64,000 nt of DNA, taken from the NCBI GenBank assembly GCA_030430565.1, contig JAUIKS010000021.1:124001-188000 (forward strand), written 5' to 3'. A program made the translations under genes and the position numbers. Of this stretch, positions 1-8,309 are shown piece by piece (positions within the stretch are counted from its first letter, which is position 1; each line of letters opens with the position of its first letter). The notes below the pieces were generated by a model, which was given only the letters and a program-made list of their open reading frames with translations, made no database searches and had not been told where the DNA came from. Origin of the DNA: Polyangia bacterium (GTDB lineage: Bacteria; Myxococcota_A; Polyangia; Nannocystales; Nannocystaceae).

Positions 1-49
1 TTGCGACTGACGTCAGTGACTGGTGTCGTGTTGGGAAACGTGGCCAATC

Positions 50-79
50 AAAAACGCACGGGGCCGCAAGGCCCCGTGC
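50..79 (-). terminator. Intrinsic terminator of the leftward gene pair
   Basis: A perfect 10-bp stem (56-65 with 70-79) encloses a GCAA tetraloop. Read leftward, it is followed at once by a run of five T (positions 54-50). It lies about 75 bp beyond the stop codon of the leftward pair (755 to 155) and is placed to end that transcript. Confidence 0.75.
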
Positions 80-154
80 TACTCACTCCGGTGACACGCG
101 TTGTGCTTGCAGGCTAGGCGCGTGTCGATCGTCCGCGGTTGACGCCGCGGGCGG

Positions 155-478
155 TCACCTTTTCGCCGCAGGATCTAGCTCGTGCGCGCGCTCGTTTTCG
201 AAGACGTGAACGATATCGAGCCGGTCGCACGCGTAAACGACTCGATTGCAGTCTGACCAGTCGCGCGCGACCGCGTCGACGTCGACGTAGGCGATCAGCC
301 AGTGAGCCGAGGGAGGAATGACCTCCTCGAGCTCACGGCGAACGTGTTCGCCTGTGCTCGCGCAGGAGCACATCCACCGCACGAGCCAGCCTTCGACATC
401 GGCGTTCTCTCCTAAGTGCCGCCGGAGTGCTTCCCGGACGCGAGCAACCGAGGTGACCGGAAGGTCATGAACGGACAT
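155..478 (-). CDS. Hypothetical protein, second gene of leftward pair
   Basis: A 107-residue protein with no family I recognise. The frame is open further upstream (to 601), but that extension reads as Arg/Ser-rich shadow of the preceding gene, so the ATG at 478 (MSVHDLPVTS) was chosen. This start overlaps the stop of the upstream gene by 14 bp, suggesting translational coupling. The product is soluble and mixed-charge, with several Trp and Cys residues (WLVRWMCSCAS, about residues 31-41) and no signal peptide or membrane segment. It ends 75 bp before a strong terminator. Composition is less GC-rich than the core genes, in keeping with the accessory island that also holds the XRE and NACHT genes. 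Function is unknown; a role linked to the divergent XRE-NACHT pair is only inferred from position. Confidence 0.55.
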   Translation of the reverse strand: MSVHDLPVTSVARVREALRRHLGENADVEGWLVRWMCSCASTGEHVRRELEEVIPPSAHWLIAYVDVDAVARDWSDCNRVVYACDRLDIVHVFENERAHELDPAAKR

Positions 479-755
479 CGACTTCCTCCTCCTCGGCACC
501 CGGGGCGTCGTGCGGGAGCGTGACCTCCTGGACGGTCGCGGCCAGCGGAACGTGGAACGTGATCTCGGTGCCATTGACCGACGCGAGTAGCTCGCGCTCA
601 TGCGTGATGATCACGAGGCGTGCAGGGAAGTCGTGATCGATGAGCGCTCGCTCGACGATCTCGTGCGCTAGGTGGGCGTTATTGCGAAGGCAGGCGGCGG
701 TTCGCGCGTCAAGCGGGATCTCGAGCGCCGGGGGAGCGTTGCTGTTCGTCATCAT
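465..755 (-). CDS. Hypothetical protein, first gene of leftward pair
   Basis: A 96-residue protein, not recognised. It begins with two Met codons (755 and 752); either could be used. The sequence is amphipathic and ends in a very acidic tail (EEEEVDVRS). There is no signal peptide, membrane span or obvious catalytic motif. It is the first gene of a two-gene leftward unit whose second gene overlaps its stop codon, and it is divergent from the XRE regulator at 850. The 94-bp spacer between them is AT-rich and holds an inverted repeat, so both directions are probably driven from a shared control region bound by the regulator. A small accessory or antitoxin-like partner of the neighbouring system is possible but unproven. 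Confidence 0.55.
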   Translation of the reverse strand: MMTNSNAPPALEIPLDARTAACLRNNAHLAHEIVERALIDHDFPARLVIITHERELLASVNGTEITFHVPLAATVQEVTLPHDAPGAEEEEVDVRS

Positions 756-769
756 GGCAAAAGACTATC

Positions 770-791
770 TTTGTTTTGCATATGAAACAAA
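770..791. promoter_or_regulatory. Inverted repeat in divergent promoter, possible XRE operator
   Basis: TTTGTTT and AAACAAA are separated by an 8-bp spacer inside an AT-rich patch (about 756-815) that contrasts sharply with the GC-rich surroundings. It lies between the leftward pair (start 755) and the rightward XRE gene (start 850). The position and symmetry fit an autoregulatory operator for the XRE protein, but binding is inferred. Confidence 0.45.
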
Positions 792-849
792 ATTCCGTTT
801 TCCTGATTGAATTCGCACGTCTACGCTGCGGGCCGTATAGTCTCGCGCT

Positions 850-1125
850 GTGACGCCCGCACAGTGCAAGAGCGCGCGCTCTCTCCTTGGGTGGACGGTG
901 CGTCGCTTGGCCGAGGAGGCCAAGGTTGCGACGACTACGGTCGTGTCGTTCGAGCGAGGCCACCAAGACACGCGGCCGCGTACGGTCGGCGCGTTGCGGC
1001 ACGCACTCGAGCGCGGAGGGATAGAGTTTCTGATTTCCGGCGAACGTGCGAAGAACGCGGCCGCGACGGAGGTTAGGTTCGCAGATGGTTCGCTTGTGCG
1101 CTTACGAAACCCAAGTCAGTCATAG
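850..1125 (+). CDS. XRE-family helix-turn-helix regulator
   Basis: A 91-residue DNA-binding protein consisting almost only of an XRE/Cro-C1 type HTH domain. Residues 3-60 read as the usual five-helix fold: an ARSLLGW helix, then RLAEEAKVATTTVVSFERG as the turn and recognition helix, then a RPRTVGALRHALE helix. The C-terminus (GIEFL...VRFADGSLVRLR) matches the short beta tail common in small XRE repressors. The start is GTG at 850. It is followed after 41 bp by the NACHT gene, so the two are probably cotranscribed. The upstream spacer holds an inverted repeat that could be its operator. The likely job is to repress the NACHT gene and perhaps the divergent pair; this is inferred from layout. 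Confidence 0.85.
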   Translation: MTPAQCKSARSLLGWTVRRLAEEAKVATTTVVSFERGHQDTRPRTVGALRHALERGGIEFLISGERAKNAAATEVRFADGSLVRLRNPSQS

Positions 1126-1140
1126 CTGCTGACGCAGCTA
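1123..1140 (+). promoter_or_regulatory. Hairpin at XRE stop codon, upstream of NACHT gene
   Basis: TAGCTGC, loop TGAC, GCAGCTA: a perfect 7-bp stem that includes the XRE stop codon. No T-run follows, so it is not a standard terminator. A Shine-Dalgarno-like GAGAGGGA follows at 1153-1160, just before the NACHT start at 1167. It may modulate read-through into the NACHT gene or mRNA stability. Confidence 0.4.
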
Positions 1141-1166
1141 CGTGTTGAAATAGAGAGGGACTTTCA

Positions 1167-4100
1167 ATGGAAGCTTCCATTATCGCCGTCTTTTCGAAGT
1201 TACTAGTGTCCGCCATCGACATGTGGACCAATGACGCAGATTGGAAACATGACGGTAAGACACTCAAACTGATCGAACGAGCAATTGAAACTGGAGGTCA
1301 CCTCGTAAACCGACGCAACAGCGGGAACAATAACTGCACAGGCGAACTCAACGCGCGATACACAACTCTCATCATCGCTTCATTCGGGGAGGCGTTTAGG
1401 CATCACTGGGTCCACAATGAAGTCCTAGCACCGTGGGAGCGCGGTCCTAGATGGTGGGAAAAGCTCTGCAATTCAAAAGAGGTTGGTGAAAAAGCGCGGC
1501 GGCGCGAAGAAATCGAGTTTCGCCTCGACTTTGCGATCAACCATCTTCTTCCAACTCTTTGTGCTAAGGAACAGGACAACGGCGACACTCCGACCCTTCC
1601 CGTCGGGGGGGTAAATCCGCCCATTCATTCCTTATTGTATCGCGCGCTGTGGGACTCTTTCACCGATCCAGGACTTGCGTCGAGAACCCGAGAAGATATT
1701 CCGCTAATCAAGAAAGACGCCGACGGGAAGACTCAGTTGCAATTCGAGTTTGACTTCGCGGATGCTTGGCGATGTGGCCTAGCATCCGCAGAGGGGATTG
1801 AGCTAAGAAACTACCTGGTTGACATAAGGAAGGATGCACGCGGAGAGCAAGTTAGAAGCTGGCTGCGGGATCAGACTGTATCTTGGCGGCGTCAACATGT
1901 CTTTAGAAATCTTCAAGCGGGCGGCGAGTTTCCCGCTATGCCACTCGAAGATGTTTACATTGAGCCCAGTGCAACAGCAGAAACTGGCAACTCAGACACC
2001 ACGCCCCCGTCGCCTGCCATTAAGCTAATCAACCAGCTGTTACAAGAATATCCTGTCGTCTTTGTGGCCGCTGACATGGGGCATGGAAAATCGCTTACCG
2101 CCCGAATGCTCGCGTGGCAGCACGCCCTTCAGCATCAACGCACAGGCAGTTTGTTTTCGAAGAAGTCATATTATCCTGTGTACGTTCGCTGCGCGATTGA
2201 TCTTAACAGCAACACCCCGAATATCGCCCATGTCATCGCACGATCGATGCGACGGCAGGCACAAGAATCTGGCCTTCACCTCCCTACAGACGATCCGTCG
2301 TTTTGTTTGCCTGCCCATAACCGAGTGCTCCTCTTACTTGATGGTTTAGATGAGGTAAATTTCACAGAGAGAGAATTGCGGCACCTGATCGATTCGATTG
2401 AGGACTGGACGAGCAATAGCCGGCGCTGCATTGTTTTCTCTCGACCGGCCGTGCTCCCAAATCAGCAAAAGATTCGGGTGCCGGTTGTCACAATTCAAAA
2501 ATTCTCGGAAACACAGATCGAATCGTGGTTAAATCGTTGGAATTGGGTCGTCCGGGGGCAGAGTTCAAACTGGATTACTAAATCAAAACTCAAGCGACGA
2601 CGCATTTTTTCGATTTCTAACGTTCCAATCATATTGCTAATGATTGCATTTTCGTGGGAGAAATTGGCACTTGAAAGTGAGGATAAGGTCGATCGAGCCT
2701 TAATATACGATCTCTTCTTCAGAGAGATTGCAAGAGGAAAATTCGAACAGGGAGGAGAGGATCATCCAGAAATACAGCGCTCCGCGGCGGTTGTTCGTCA
2801 GAAATTAGTCGCAGCTCGCCTTATCTCTAAAGATGCAACAGAAATTGAGGCTATGCTTTGGCTAATGGGGCGCGTAGCGTGGGAACGCAAGATCCTCGAT
2901 TTCAGGGCAGGACGAGAGGGGCGCCCCCCGATTTTTCGTCGCAGTCAGATAGAAAGTCAGATTCTTGCCGGAGAGTTAATGTGTGAAGACTCTGTGGTTC
3001 TGCACTGCATTCAGATTGGGCTTCTATTAGCCATTCAGGCGGATCTTCGCAATAGCGCAAACAGCAATATGCTGTTTGGGCATCGTTCATTTGTAGAGTA
3101 CCTGGTTGCGCGACACTGGTTGCATTCTTTAAAATTGATAACGACCACTCGGAATCAAAAATTGCGAGCAAAGATCGAACGACAACTCATGAAAGGGCCT
3201 CTCCGCAAATCCAGCGATGATGAGAGTTACACCTTTCTAAAGCAAATGCTTGCACGTGAGCCTCGAAAGACACGTGCAAAAATTGGCCGCTGGGCAATTT
3301 GCTACTTTGGGGACGATCAGATTTTTCCATCTGACGAGGGAGATTTTGAGTATTCGATTTACCGGGATAATCGAACTCGACTGAGAGTGGCGGCATTGGC
3401 GATTGCCAGTTGCACCGGTAAGGTGCCGAAAATTGAACCGCGGTGGGTGTTTCGTTCTTTGCTTGCCTGGGTTGCTGTTCGCGACGGGTATGCTCAGGTT
3501 GTCGCGCCGGGAGTAGTGCTTGATAATGATTGCCTGGCGGGTGCTGATCTTCGCGACGCGGTACTGTCAAACGCTAGTCTGCGTGGTTGTGATCTTTCAG
3601 GAGCAAGGCTTAACAATGCTGTTCTTTCTAATGCTTCGCTTGTTGGCGCCAAGCTGTTGGGGGCCATGTTGTATAAATCATGGCTTCCGGGGGCTAATCT
3701 GAAAGGTGCAGCGGCTTTTGGCGCGATCGCTCTCGGGTCGAACCTGTCTAAGGCCAATCTTGAGACCGCTAACTTTCAGGGGGCTATGTTGAGTGGTGTC
3801 GTATTGCGGGGGGCTAACTTGAAGAAAACAAGTTTCAGCAGGGCGGCGCTTAATGAAGCAGTTCTTGATGAATCCTCTCTTGTAAAAGCGAATTTAAGAA
3901 ATTCGTCGCTACGGGGTGCAAGTCTAAAAAATTCAGACCTTCGAGATGCAAAGCTGCAACTCGCCGATTTGTACGGTGCCAACCTGCAAGGCGCCAACCT
4001 GCAAGACGCCAACCTGCAAGGCGCCAACCTGCAAGGCGCCAACCTGCAAGGCGCCAACCTGCAAGACGCCAACCTGCAAGACGCCAACCTGCAAGGCGCC

Positions 4101-4235
4101 AACCTGCAAGACGCCAACCTGCAAGACGCCAACCTGCAAGACGCCAACCTGCAAGACGCCAACCTGCAAGACGCCAACCTGCAAGACGCCAACCTGAGCC
4201 GACAATCACAGCACAGCGGGACTGGTATCGTCTAG
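1167..4235 (+). CDS. NACHT NTPase with C-terminal pentapeptide repeats
   Basis: A 1,022-residue STAND-type NTPase. Residues 1-285 form an N-terminal region of unknown fold, probably the effector or adaptor. A NACHT module follows: P-loop ADMGHGKS (about 302-309; the usual first Gly is Ala), Walker B LLLLDGLDE (388-396) and a CIVFSRP sensor-like strand (421-427). A helical middle section runs to about 780. From about 785 to 1010 the chain is pentapeptide repeats, A(D/N)LXX type, which fold as a right-handed quadrilateral beta-helix. The last 15 units are almost identical at DNA level. The start has a GAGAGGGA Shine-Dalgarno. Base composition is far less GC-rich than the core genes, implying acquisition. 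Bacterial NACHT proteins are known anti-phage factors; here the XRE neighbour fits tight control. Defence is inferred. A regulatory STAND ATPase unrelated to phage is the alternative. Confidence 0.88.
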   Translation: MEASIIAVFSKLLVSAIDMWTNDADWKHDGKTLKLIERAIETGGHLVNRRNSGNNNCTGELNARYTTLIIASFGEAFRHHWVHNEVLAPWERGPRWWEKLCNSKEVGEKARRREEIEFRLDFAINHLLPTLCAKEQDNGDTPTLPVGGVNPPIHSLLYRALWDSFTDPGLASRTREDIPLIKKDADGKTQLQFEFDFADAWRCGLASAEGIELRNYLVDIRKDARGEQVRSWLRDQTVSWRRQHVFRNLQAGGEFPAMPLEDVYIEPSATAETGNSDTTPPSPAIKLINQLLQEYPVVFVAADMGHGKSLTARMLAWQHALQHQRTGSLFSKKSYYPVYVRCAIDLNSNTPNIAHVIARSMRRQAQESGLHLPTDDPSFCLPAHNRVLLLLDGLDEVNFTERELRHLIDSIEDWTSNSRRCIVFSRPAVLPNQQKIRVPVVTIQKFSETQIESWLNRWNWVVRGQSSNWITKSKLKRRRIFSISNVPIILLMIAFSWEKLALESEDKVDRALIYDLFFREIARGKFEQGGEDHPEIQRSAAVVRQKLVAARLISKDATEIEAMLWLMGRVAWERKILDFRAGREGRPPIFRRSQIESQILAGELMCEDSVVLHCIQIGLLLAIQADLRNSANSNMLFGHRSFVEYLVARHWLHSLKLITTTRNQKLRAKIERQLMKGPLRKSSDDESYTFLKQMLAREPRKTRAKIGRWAICYFGDDQIFPSDEGDFEYSIYRDNRTRLRVAALAIASCTGKVPKIEPRWVFRSLLAWVAVRDGYAQVVAPGVVLDNDCLAGADLRDAVLSNASLRGCDLSGARLNNAVLSNASLVGAKLLGAMLYKSWLPGANLKGAAAFGAIALGSNLSKANLETANFQGAMLSGVVLRGANLKKTSFSRAALNEAVLDESSLVKANLRNSSLRGASLKNSDLRDAKLQLADLYGANLQGANLQDANLQGANLQGANLQGANLQDANLQDANLQGANLQDANLQDANLQDANLQDANLQDANLQDANLSRQSQHSGTGIV
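3978..4196 (+). repeat. 15-bp tandem array coding pentapeptide repeats
   Basis: There are fifteen head-to-tail units of GCCAACCTGCAAGRC (last unit truncated to GCCAACCTG). They encode ANLQG or ANLQD, differing almost only at the Gly/Asp base. Upstream pentapeptides in the same protein are diverged, so this block expanded recently by slippage or unequal exchange. Any change by one unit keeps the frame, so copy number can vary without breaking the protein. Confidence 0.95.
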
Positions 4236-4379
4236 CGGCTCCGCCCCGGCTCCAGCACCCCACCGCACTGACGCCGCCCGACGCGACCCCCCGCGTACTC
4301 ACCAACCAAGAAAAAGCCCCACGATCTCGCCAGTTTAGGAGCAACGGCCCATCCTGCCGGGTGTTCGCGAGATCGCGGG

Positions 4380-4643
4380 GATCAGTTCGCGTTCTGCGTG
4401 GCGCTGTGCCAGGCGCTCGAGGGCGCCCACCCCTTCGCCGGGGACACGGCGACTGGCGACGCGGGGCCCCTCCACGAGGGCGGCGACGCGCTCGTCCCAG
4501 CCGCGCTCCCGCACGCGCTGGGCGCGGTGCTGCGGCGCGGGCTGGCGCTCTCCGAGCGCGAGCGCTGGTCGTCGATGTCGACGCTGCTGCAGCGGCTCGC
4601 GGAGGTGCGTCGCGGGCTGCACGATCCCGTCGAGCACGTCTGA
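4380..4643 (+). pseudogene. Truncated Ser/Thr kinase C-lobe remnant
   Basis: From 4380 the frame reads DQFAFCVALCQALEGAHPFAGD and then a typical end of a myxobacterial kinase domain, HALGAVLRRGLALSERERW...MSTLLQRL, stopping at 4643. This matches kinase subdomains IX-XI of the intact kinase at 5208 and, especially, the block DQFAFCVSLWELLYGLAPFAG in the downstream half of the split kinase at 54446. No N-lobe, catalytic loop, DFG or start codon lies upstream; the sequence before 4380 is unrelated. It is therefore a 5'-truncated remnant, lost or displaced at the right edge of the NACHT island. The 144 bp between the NACHT stop and 4380 holds no gene. Confidence 0.7.
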
Positions 4644-4801
4644 GCCCGGCTCCGAGACACCTCGCTCCAGAGCGCTGAATCCAGGCTCCGAGCTCGTCGC
4701 GGGGCGCTCGTGAGGGGTGACCTGTGGCGAACGTGCACGCGTCGTCGCGACCGCGTGCGCCCCGGGCTGTCACAGGGGCGAGAGCGGTACACTGTACGCT
4801 C

Positions 4802-5077
4802 ATGCCGCGACGGACCCCCAGCGATCGCGCTCGTCGAGCTCGGCCCCGAGGCGCCCTGCTATGGCGCGTCTCGCTGGTGTCGCTGTTATTCGTCGCCCCC
4901 GCCTGCGAGGATGAGGAGCCCGATCTCGCGGGGATGGCGTGTGAGGTCGAGGGCGAGGAGCGAGCGTGCCTCGTCGACGGCCGGCAGCGCTGTCGACCGT
5001 CGGCGGAGGGCGAGCTCGAGTGGGGGCTGTGCGTCGCGGACGATGACGAGCTGATCGCCGGTGGGGAGCTCGAGTGA
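4802..5077 (+). CDS. Small predicted lipoprotein
   Basis: A 91-residue protein, not recognised. ATG at 4802 was preferred over the longer open frame (4724) because it gives a basic n-region, a hydrophobic stretch (WRVSLVSLLFVAPAC) and a lipobox ending at Cys35. The mature part is short, acidic and has four Cys (CEVEGEERAC, RQRC, GLC), likely two disulfides. There is no recognisable domain. It lies between the kinase remnant and the intact TPR kinase, in the same direction. A partial inverted repeat with a GTAC-ACT-GTAC core sits at 4783-4800, directly before the start codon. It is probably a periplasmic or surface anchored peptide; function unknown. Confidence 0.6.
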   Translation: MPRRTPSDRARRARPRGALLWRVSLVSLLFVAPACEDEEPDLAGMACEVEGEERACLVDGRQRCRPSAEGELEWGLCVADDDELIAGGELE

Positions 5078-5207
5078 GGCGGCGCGAACGCGGCGCGGAC
5101 GGCCGGTTACCGCCGAGCGTCGTCGAGCGCGGATGCTCGGCTCGCGCCGCGCGCCATCGCTCGTCCTGTCGATCGGGTGAAACTCGCGTGTGCTACCGTT
5201 CTGAGCC

Positions 5208-8200
5208 ATGACGCGGCGGAGCGCGGGCGGGGACGGCTCGGGTGCGCGCGGCTCCGCGGCCGGTCGCGGGGGCGGTCGCGCCGCGTCCATGCAGAACCTC
5301 GACACGCTCGAGGTCTTCGGGCCCGATGATGGCGTCGCGGCCCGCGAGCGAGATGTTCAAGCGAACATCTTTGGCGAGACGGCGCTGGCCGAGCACGAGA
5401 CCCTCACGGGCGACGATGATGGGAGCCTCGAGCAGGATCCCTTCGGCCCGACGCCCGACGCGGGCGGCGGGCTGAGCCCCAGCCCCGAGCGGCCGCAGAC
5501 CCGCTTCGGTCGCTACGTCGTGATCGAGCGCGTGGGCGCCGGCGGGATGGGCGAGGTCTACGCGGCCTACGACCCCGAGCTCGATCGCAAGGTCGCGATC
5601 AAGCTGATCCGCCCCGGCCGCGACACCGAGGACGCGCGCGCGCGGCTGCTGCGGGAGGCGCAGGCGATGGCCCGGCTCTCGCACCCCAACGTCGTCGCCG
5701 TGCACGACGTCGGCGCGTTCGGGCGGCAGGTCTTCATCGCGATGGAATTCGTCCGCGGCGAGACGGTGACCGACTGGCTCAAGCGGGCGCCGCGGAGCTG
5801 GCGCGAGGTGAGAGACATGTTTATTCAGGCAGGTCGAGGGCTTCAGGCCGCGCACTCGGCCGGCCTGGTGCACCGCGACTTTAAGCCAGAGAACGTGCTC
5901 GTGGATCAGGACGGGCGCGCGCGCGTGACCGACTTCGGGCTCGCGCGCGCCCAAGAGCACGAGCGCGAGAGCTCGGGGCCGGAGCTCTCGACGGGGGACG
6001 AGTCGACGCTCTCGAGCGTGCTCACGTCACGCTTGACGCACGCGGGCGCGCTGCTCGGGACGCCCGGCTACATGGCGCCCGAGCAGTGGAGCGGGCTCAA
6101 CGCGGACGCGCGCTCTGACCAGTACTCGTTCAGCGTCTCGCTCTACGAGGCGCTCTACGGCGAGGCGCCGTTTCGCGGGCGTGATCTGCAGTCGCTGCGC
6201 GTGGCGGTGTGCGCGGGCCCTCCGCCCGAGCCGCCGCGGGGCGGCGTGCCCGGGTGGATGCGGAGGCTCGTGCTCCGCGGGCTGCGGCGGGAGCCGACCG
6301 AGCGGTGGGAGAGCATGGCCGCGCTGCTGCGGGAGCTCGAGCGAGACCGCGGCCGCGTCCGGCGGCTCGCGGCGCTCGGCGGCCTCGCGACGATCTCCGC
6401 CGTCGTCGCGCTCGAGGTCGCGGGTCGAGCCGAGGGCGGCTGTGACGACGCGAGCGCCGAGCTCGCGGACGTCTGGGGGGCGTCGTCGCGCGGGGCGGTC
6501 CGCGACGCGCTCGCGGGCGCCGAGCTCGTGTACGCGGAGGAGACCGCAGCGCGGGTCGTCGAGCTGGTCGACCGCTACGCCGCGTCGTGGACCCAGCGGC
6601 ACGCGGAGGCCTGCCGCGCGCACCAAGCAGGATCTGTCTCTTCAGAAATGTACGATCGGCAGGTCAGCTGTCTGCAGCGTCGGCGGGCCGGCCTCGCGGC
6701 GCTCGTCTCGGTGCTCTCCGACGCGGACGAGTCGGTGACCGAGCGCGCGGTCCAGGCCGTCGACGCGCTCCCGGGACTCGCGGTCTGCGTCGACCCGAGC
6801 GCGCTCTCGCTCTCGATCGCGCCGCCCGAGGACCCGCGCGATCAGGCGGAGCTCGCCCGCCAGCGAGATCTGCTCGCGCGCGCGGGCGTCGAGGGCAGCG
6901 CCGGTCGAGCGGAGCGCGGCCTCGACGTGGCCGAGCGCGCGCTCGCGGACGCGCGCGAGCTCGGCTACCGCCCGCTGATCGCCGAGGCGCTGGTGCGGGT
7001 CGGGATCCTGCACATCGATCGCGCCCGCTACGAGCCCGCACGCGACGCGCTGCTCGACGGCTGGGCCGAGGCGCTCGCCAGTCATCACGACGACCAGGCC
7101 GCGCTGGCGTCCGCGCACCTCGTGCACGTCCTCGGCTACGGGCTCACGCGCACCGACGAGGGGCTGCAGTGGGCCGAGACCACGCGCGCGATGATCGAGC
7201 GAGGCGCACGCGCCGATCGTATCGAGGTCCACTACTACGAGGGGCTGGGCACGCTGCGGGCGCGCCGCGGCGACTACGAGCAGGCGGCCGACGCCCTCCG
7301 GCAGGCGGCGGAGCTGCTCGAGTCACAGCTGGGGCCTGAGCACACCGAGGTCGCGCGCGTGCTCGCCAGCCTCGGGCACGTGCTCTCGCGCGCGGGGCAG
7401 CCCGAGGAGGCGCTCGAGCTCCTCACGCGCGCGCTCGCGATTCAGGAGCGCGCGCTGGGCTCGAGTCACCCGGCGATCGCGGTCACGCTCAACAACCTCG
7501 GCGGCGTCGAGACCGGGCGAGGGGAGCACGCGCGGGCGCGTGAGTACCACGAGCGCGCGGTCGCGCTGCGCGAGCGCACGCTGGGCCCCGACCATCCGCT
7601 GGTCGCCTCCTCGCGCGCGAACCTCGGCGTCTCGCTGTTCTTCCTCGGCGAGCTCGAGCAGGCCGAGCGTCAGCTGCGGCTCTCGGTCGAGCTGCGAGAG
7701 CGCGAGCAGGGCGAGCTGCACCCGGATCTCTCCGATCCTGTGACTGGTCTCGGGAACCTGTACTTTGTGCAAGGTCGATTCAAAGAGGCGGAGCTCTACT
7801 ATCGCCGCGCGCTCGCCATCGACACCAAGAGCGTCGGCGAGTCGCACCCGAGCGCCGCGACCTCGCGCAACAACCTCGGGACCGCGCTGTGGAAGCTCGG
7901 GCGCCTCGAGGAGGCCGAGGCGACGCTGCAGCGCGCGCTGAAGGACATGGAGGCCGCGCTGGACCGCGAGCACTCGCTGGTCGCGTACCCGCTGCTCGGG
8001 CTCGGGGGCGTCATGCTCGAGCAGGGCAGCTACACGCGCGCCGACGAGTACCTGCGACGCGCGGACGAGATCGCGAGCCGCAGCTGGCCGGCCAGCGAGC
8101 GCGCGCGCGTCGAGCTCGCGCGCGCGCTCCTCGACAGCGAGCGCGGCGCGGCGCAGGCTGAGATCGCGGCGCGCGTCGAGCGAGCGCTCGAGCGGTTTCG

Positions 8201-8270
8201 CGCCGGCGGGACTATTTACGCGCTCGAGCGCCGGCGGGCCGAGCGCTGGCTCTCGGAGCACCCGCGTTAG
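5208..8270 (+). CDS. Ser/Thr protein kinase with TPR repeats
   Basis: A 1,020-residue Hanks-type kinase receptor. The kinase domain spans about 100-380: Gly-rich loop VGAGGMG (109-115), VAIK with catalytic Lys132, HRDFKPEN catalytic loop (222-229), DFG (242-244), GTPGYMAPEQ activation segment end (284-293). A single membrane span follows (about 386-405), then a long periplasmic or extracellular region. It ends in kinesin-light-chain-like TPRs, with repeating ALAIQERALG..HP..A..LNNLG units (about 690-960). All catalytic residues are present, so it should be active. ATG 5208 is the longest start; ATG 5289 is also plausible because residues 2-27 are Gly/Arg low complexity. It is the full-length paralogue of the split kinase at 48116/54446. 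The TPRs probably bind partner proteins or sense envelope signals. Confidence 0.93.
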   Translation: MTRRSAGGDGSGARGSAAGRGGGRAASMQNLDTLEVFGPDDGVAARERDVQANIFGETALAEHETLTGDDDGSLEQDPFGPTPDAGGGLSPSPERPQTRFGRYVVIERVGAGGMGEVYAAYDPELDRKVAIKLIRPGRDTEDARARLLREAQAMARLSHPNVVAVHDVGAFGRQVFIAMEFVRGETVTDWLKRAPRSWREVRDMFIQAGRGLQAAHSAGLVHRDFKPENVLVDQDGRARVTDFGLARAQEHERESSGPELSTGDESTLSSVLTSRLTHAGALLGTPGYMAPEQWSGLNADARSDQYSFSVSLYEALYGEAPFRGRDLQSLRVAVCAGPPPEPPRGGVPGWMRRLVLRGLRREPTERWESMAALLRELERDRGRVRRLAALGGLATISAVVALEVAGRAEGGCDDASAELADVWGASSRGAVRDALAGAELVYAEETAARVVELVDRYAASWTQRHAEACRAHQAGSVSSEMYDRQVSCLQRRRAGLAALVSVLSDADESVTERAVQAVDALPGLAVCVDPSALSLSIAPPEDPRDQAELARQRDLLARAGVEGSAGRAERGLDVAERALADARELGYRPLIAEALVRVGILHIDRARYEPARDALLDGWAEALASHHDDQAALASAHLVHVLGYGLTRTDEGLQWAETTRAMIERGARADRIEVHYYEGLGTLRARRGDYEQAADALRQAAELLESQLGPEHTEVARVLASLGHVLSRAGQPEEALELLTRALAIQERALGSSHPAIAVTLNNLGGVETGRGEHARAREYHERAVALRERTLGPDHPLVASSRANLGVSLFFLGELEQAERQLRLSVELREREQGELHPDLSDPVTGLGNLYFVQGRFKEAELYYRRALAIDTKSVGESHPSAATSRNNLGTALWKLGRLEEAEATLQRALKDMEAALDREHSLVAYPLLGLGGVMLEQGSYTRADEYLRRADEIASRSWPASERARVELARALLDSERGAAQAEIAARVERALERFRAGGTIYALERRRAERWLSEHPR

Positions 8271-8309
8271 CGCGCGAGCGCGCGCGCGCGTGAATGGCAG
8301 GTATCAAGA

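Noticed and set aside
3978..4196. Possible CRISPR-like array
   Set aside because: Units are 15 bp with no spacers and lie in frame inside a protein gene; they encode pentapeptide repeats.
4783..4800. GTACACTGTAC-centred repeat before the small lipoprotein as another TetR site
   Set aside because: Shares only the GTACACTG part with the sites at 39254 and 39297; symmetry and flanks differ, so similarity is probably chance.
3776..4803. Long minus-strand open frames opposite the NACHT C-terminus (LASCRLASCR and GWRLAGWRLA repeats)
   Set aside because: They are the antisense reading of the 15-bp array, which is open in several frames because its length is a multiple of three. There is no start context, signal or domain.
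5193..5960. 255-codon minus-strand frame opposite the TPR kinase N-terminus
   Set aside because: Antisense shadow of an unmistakable kinase domain with all catalytic motifs on the plus strand.
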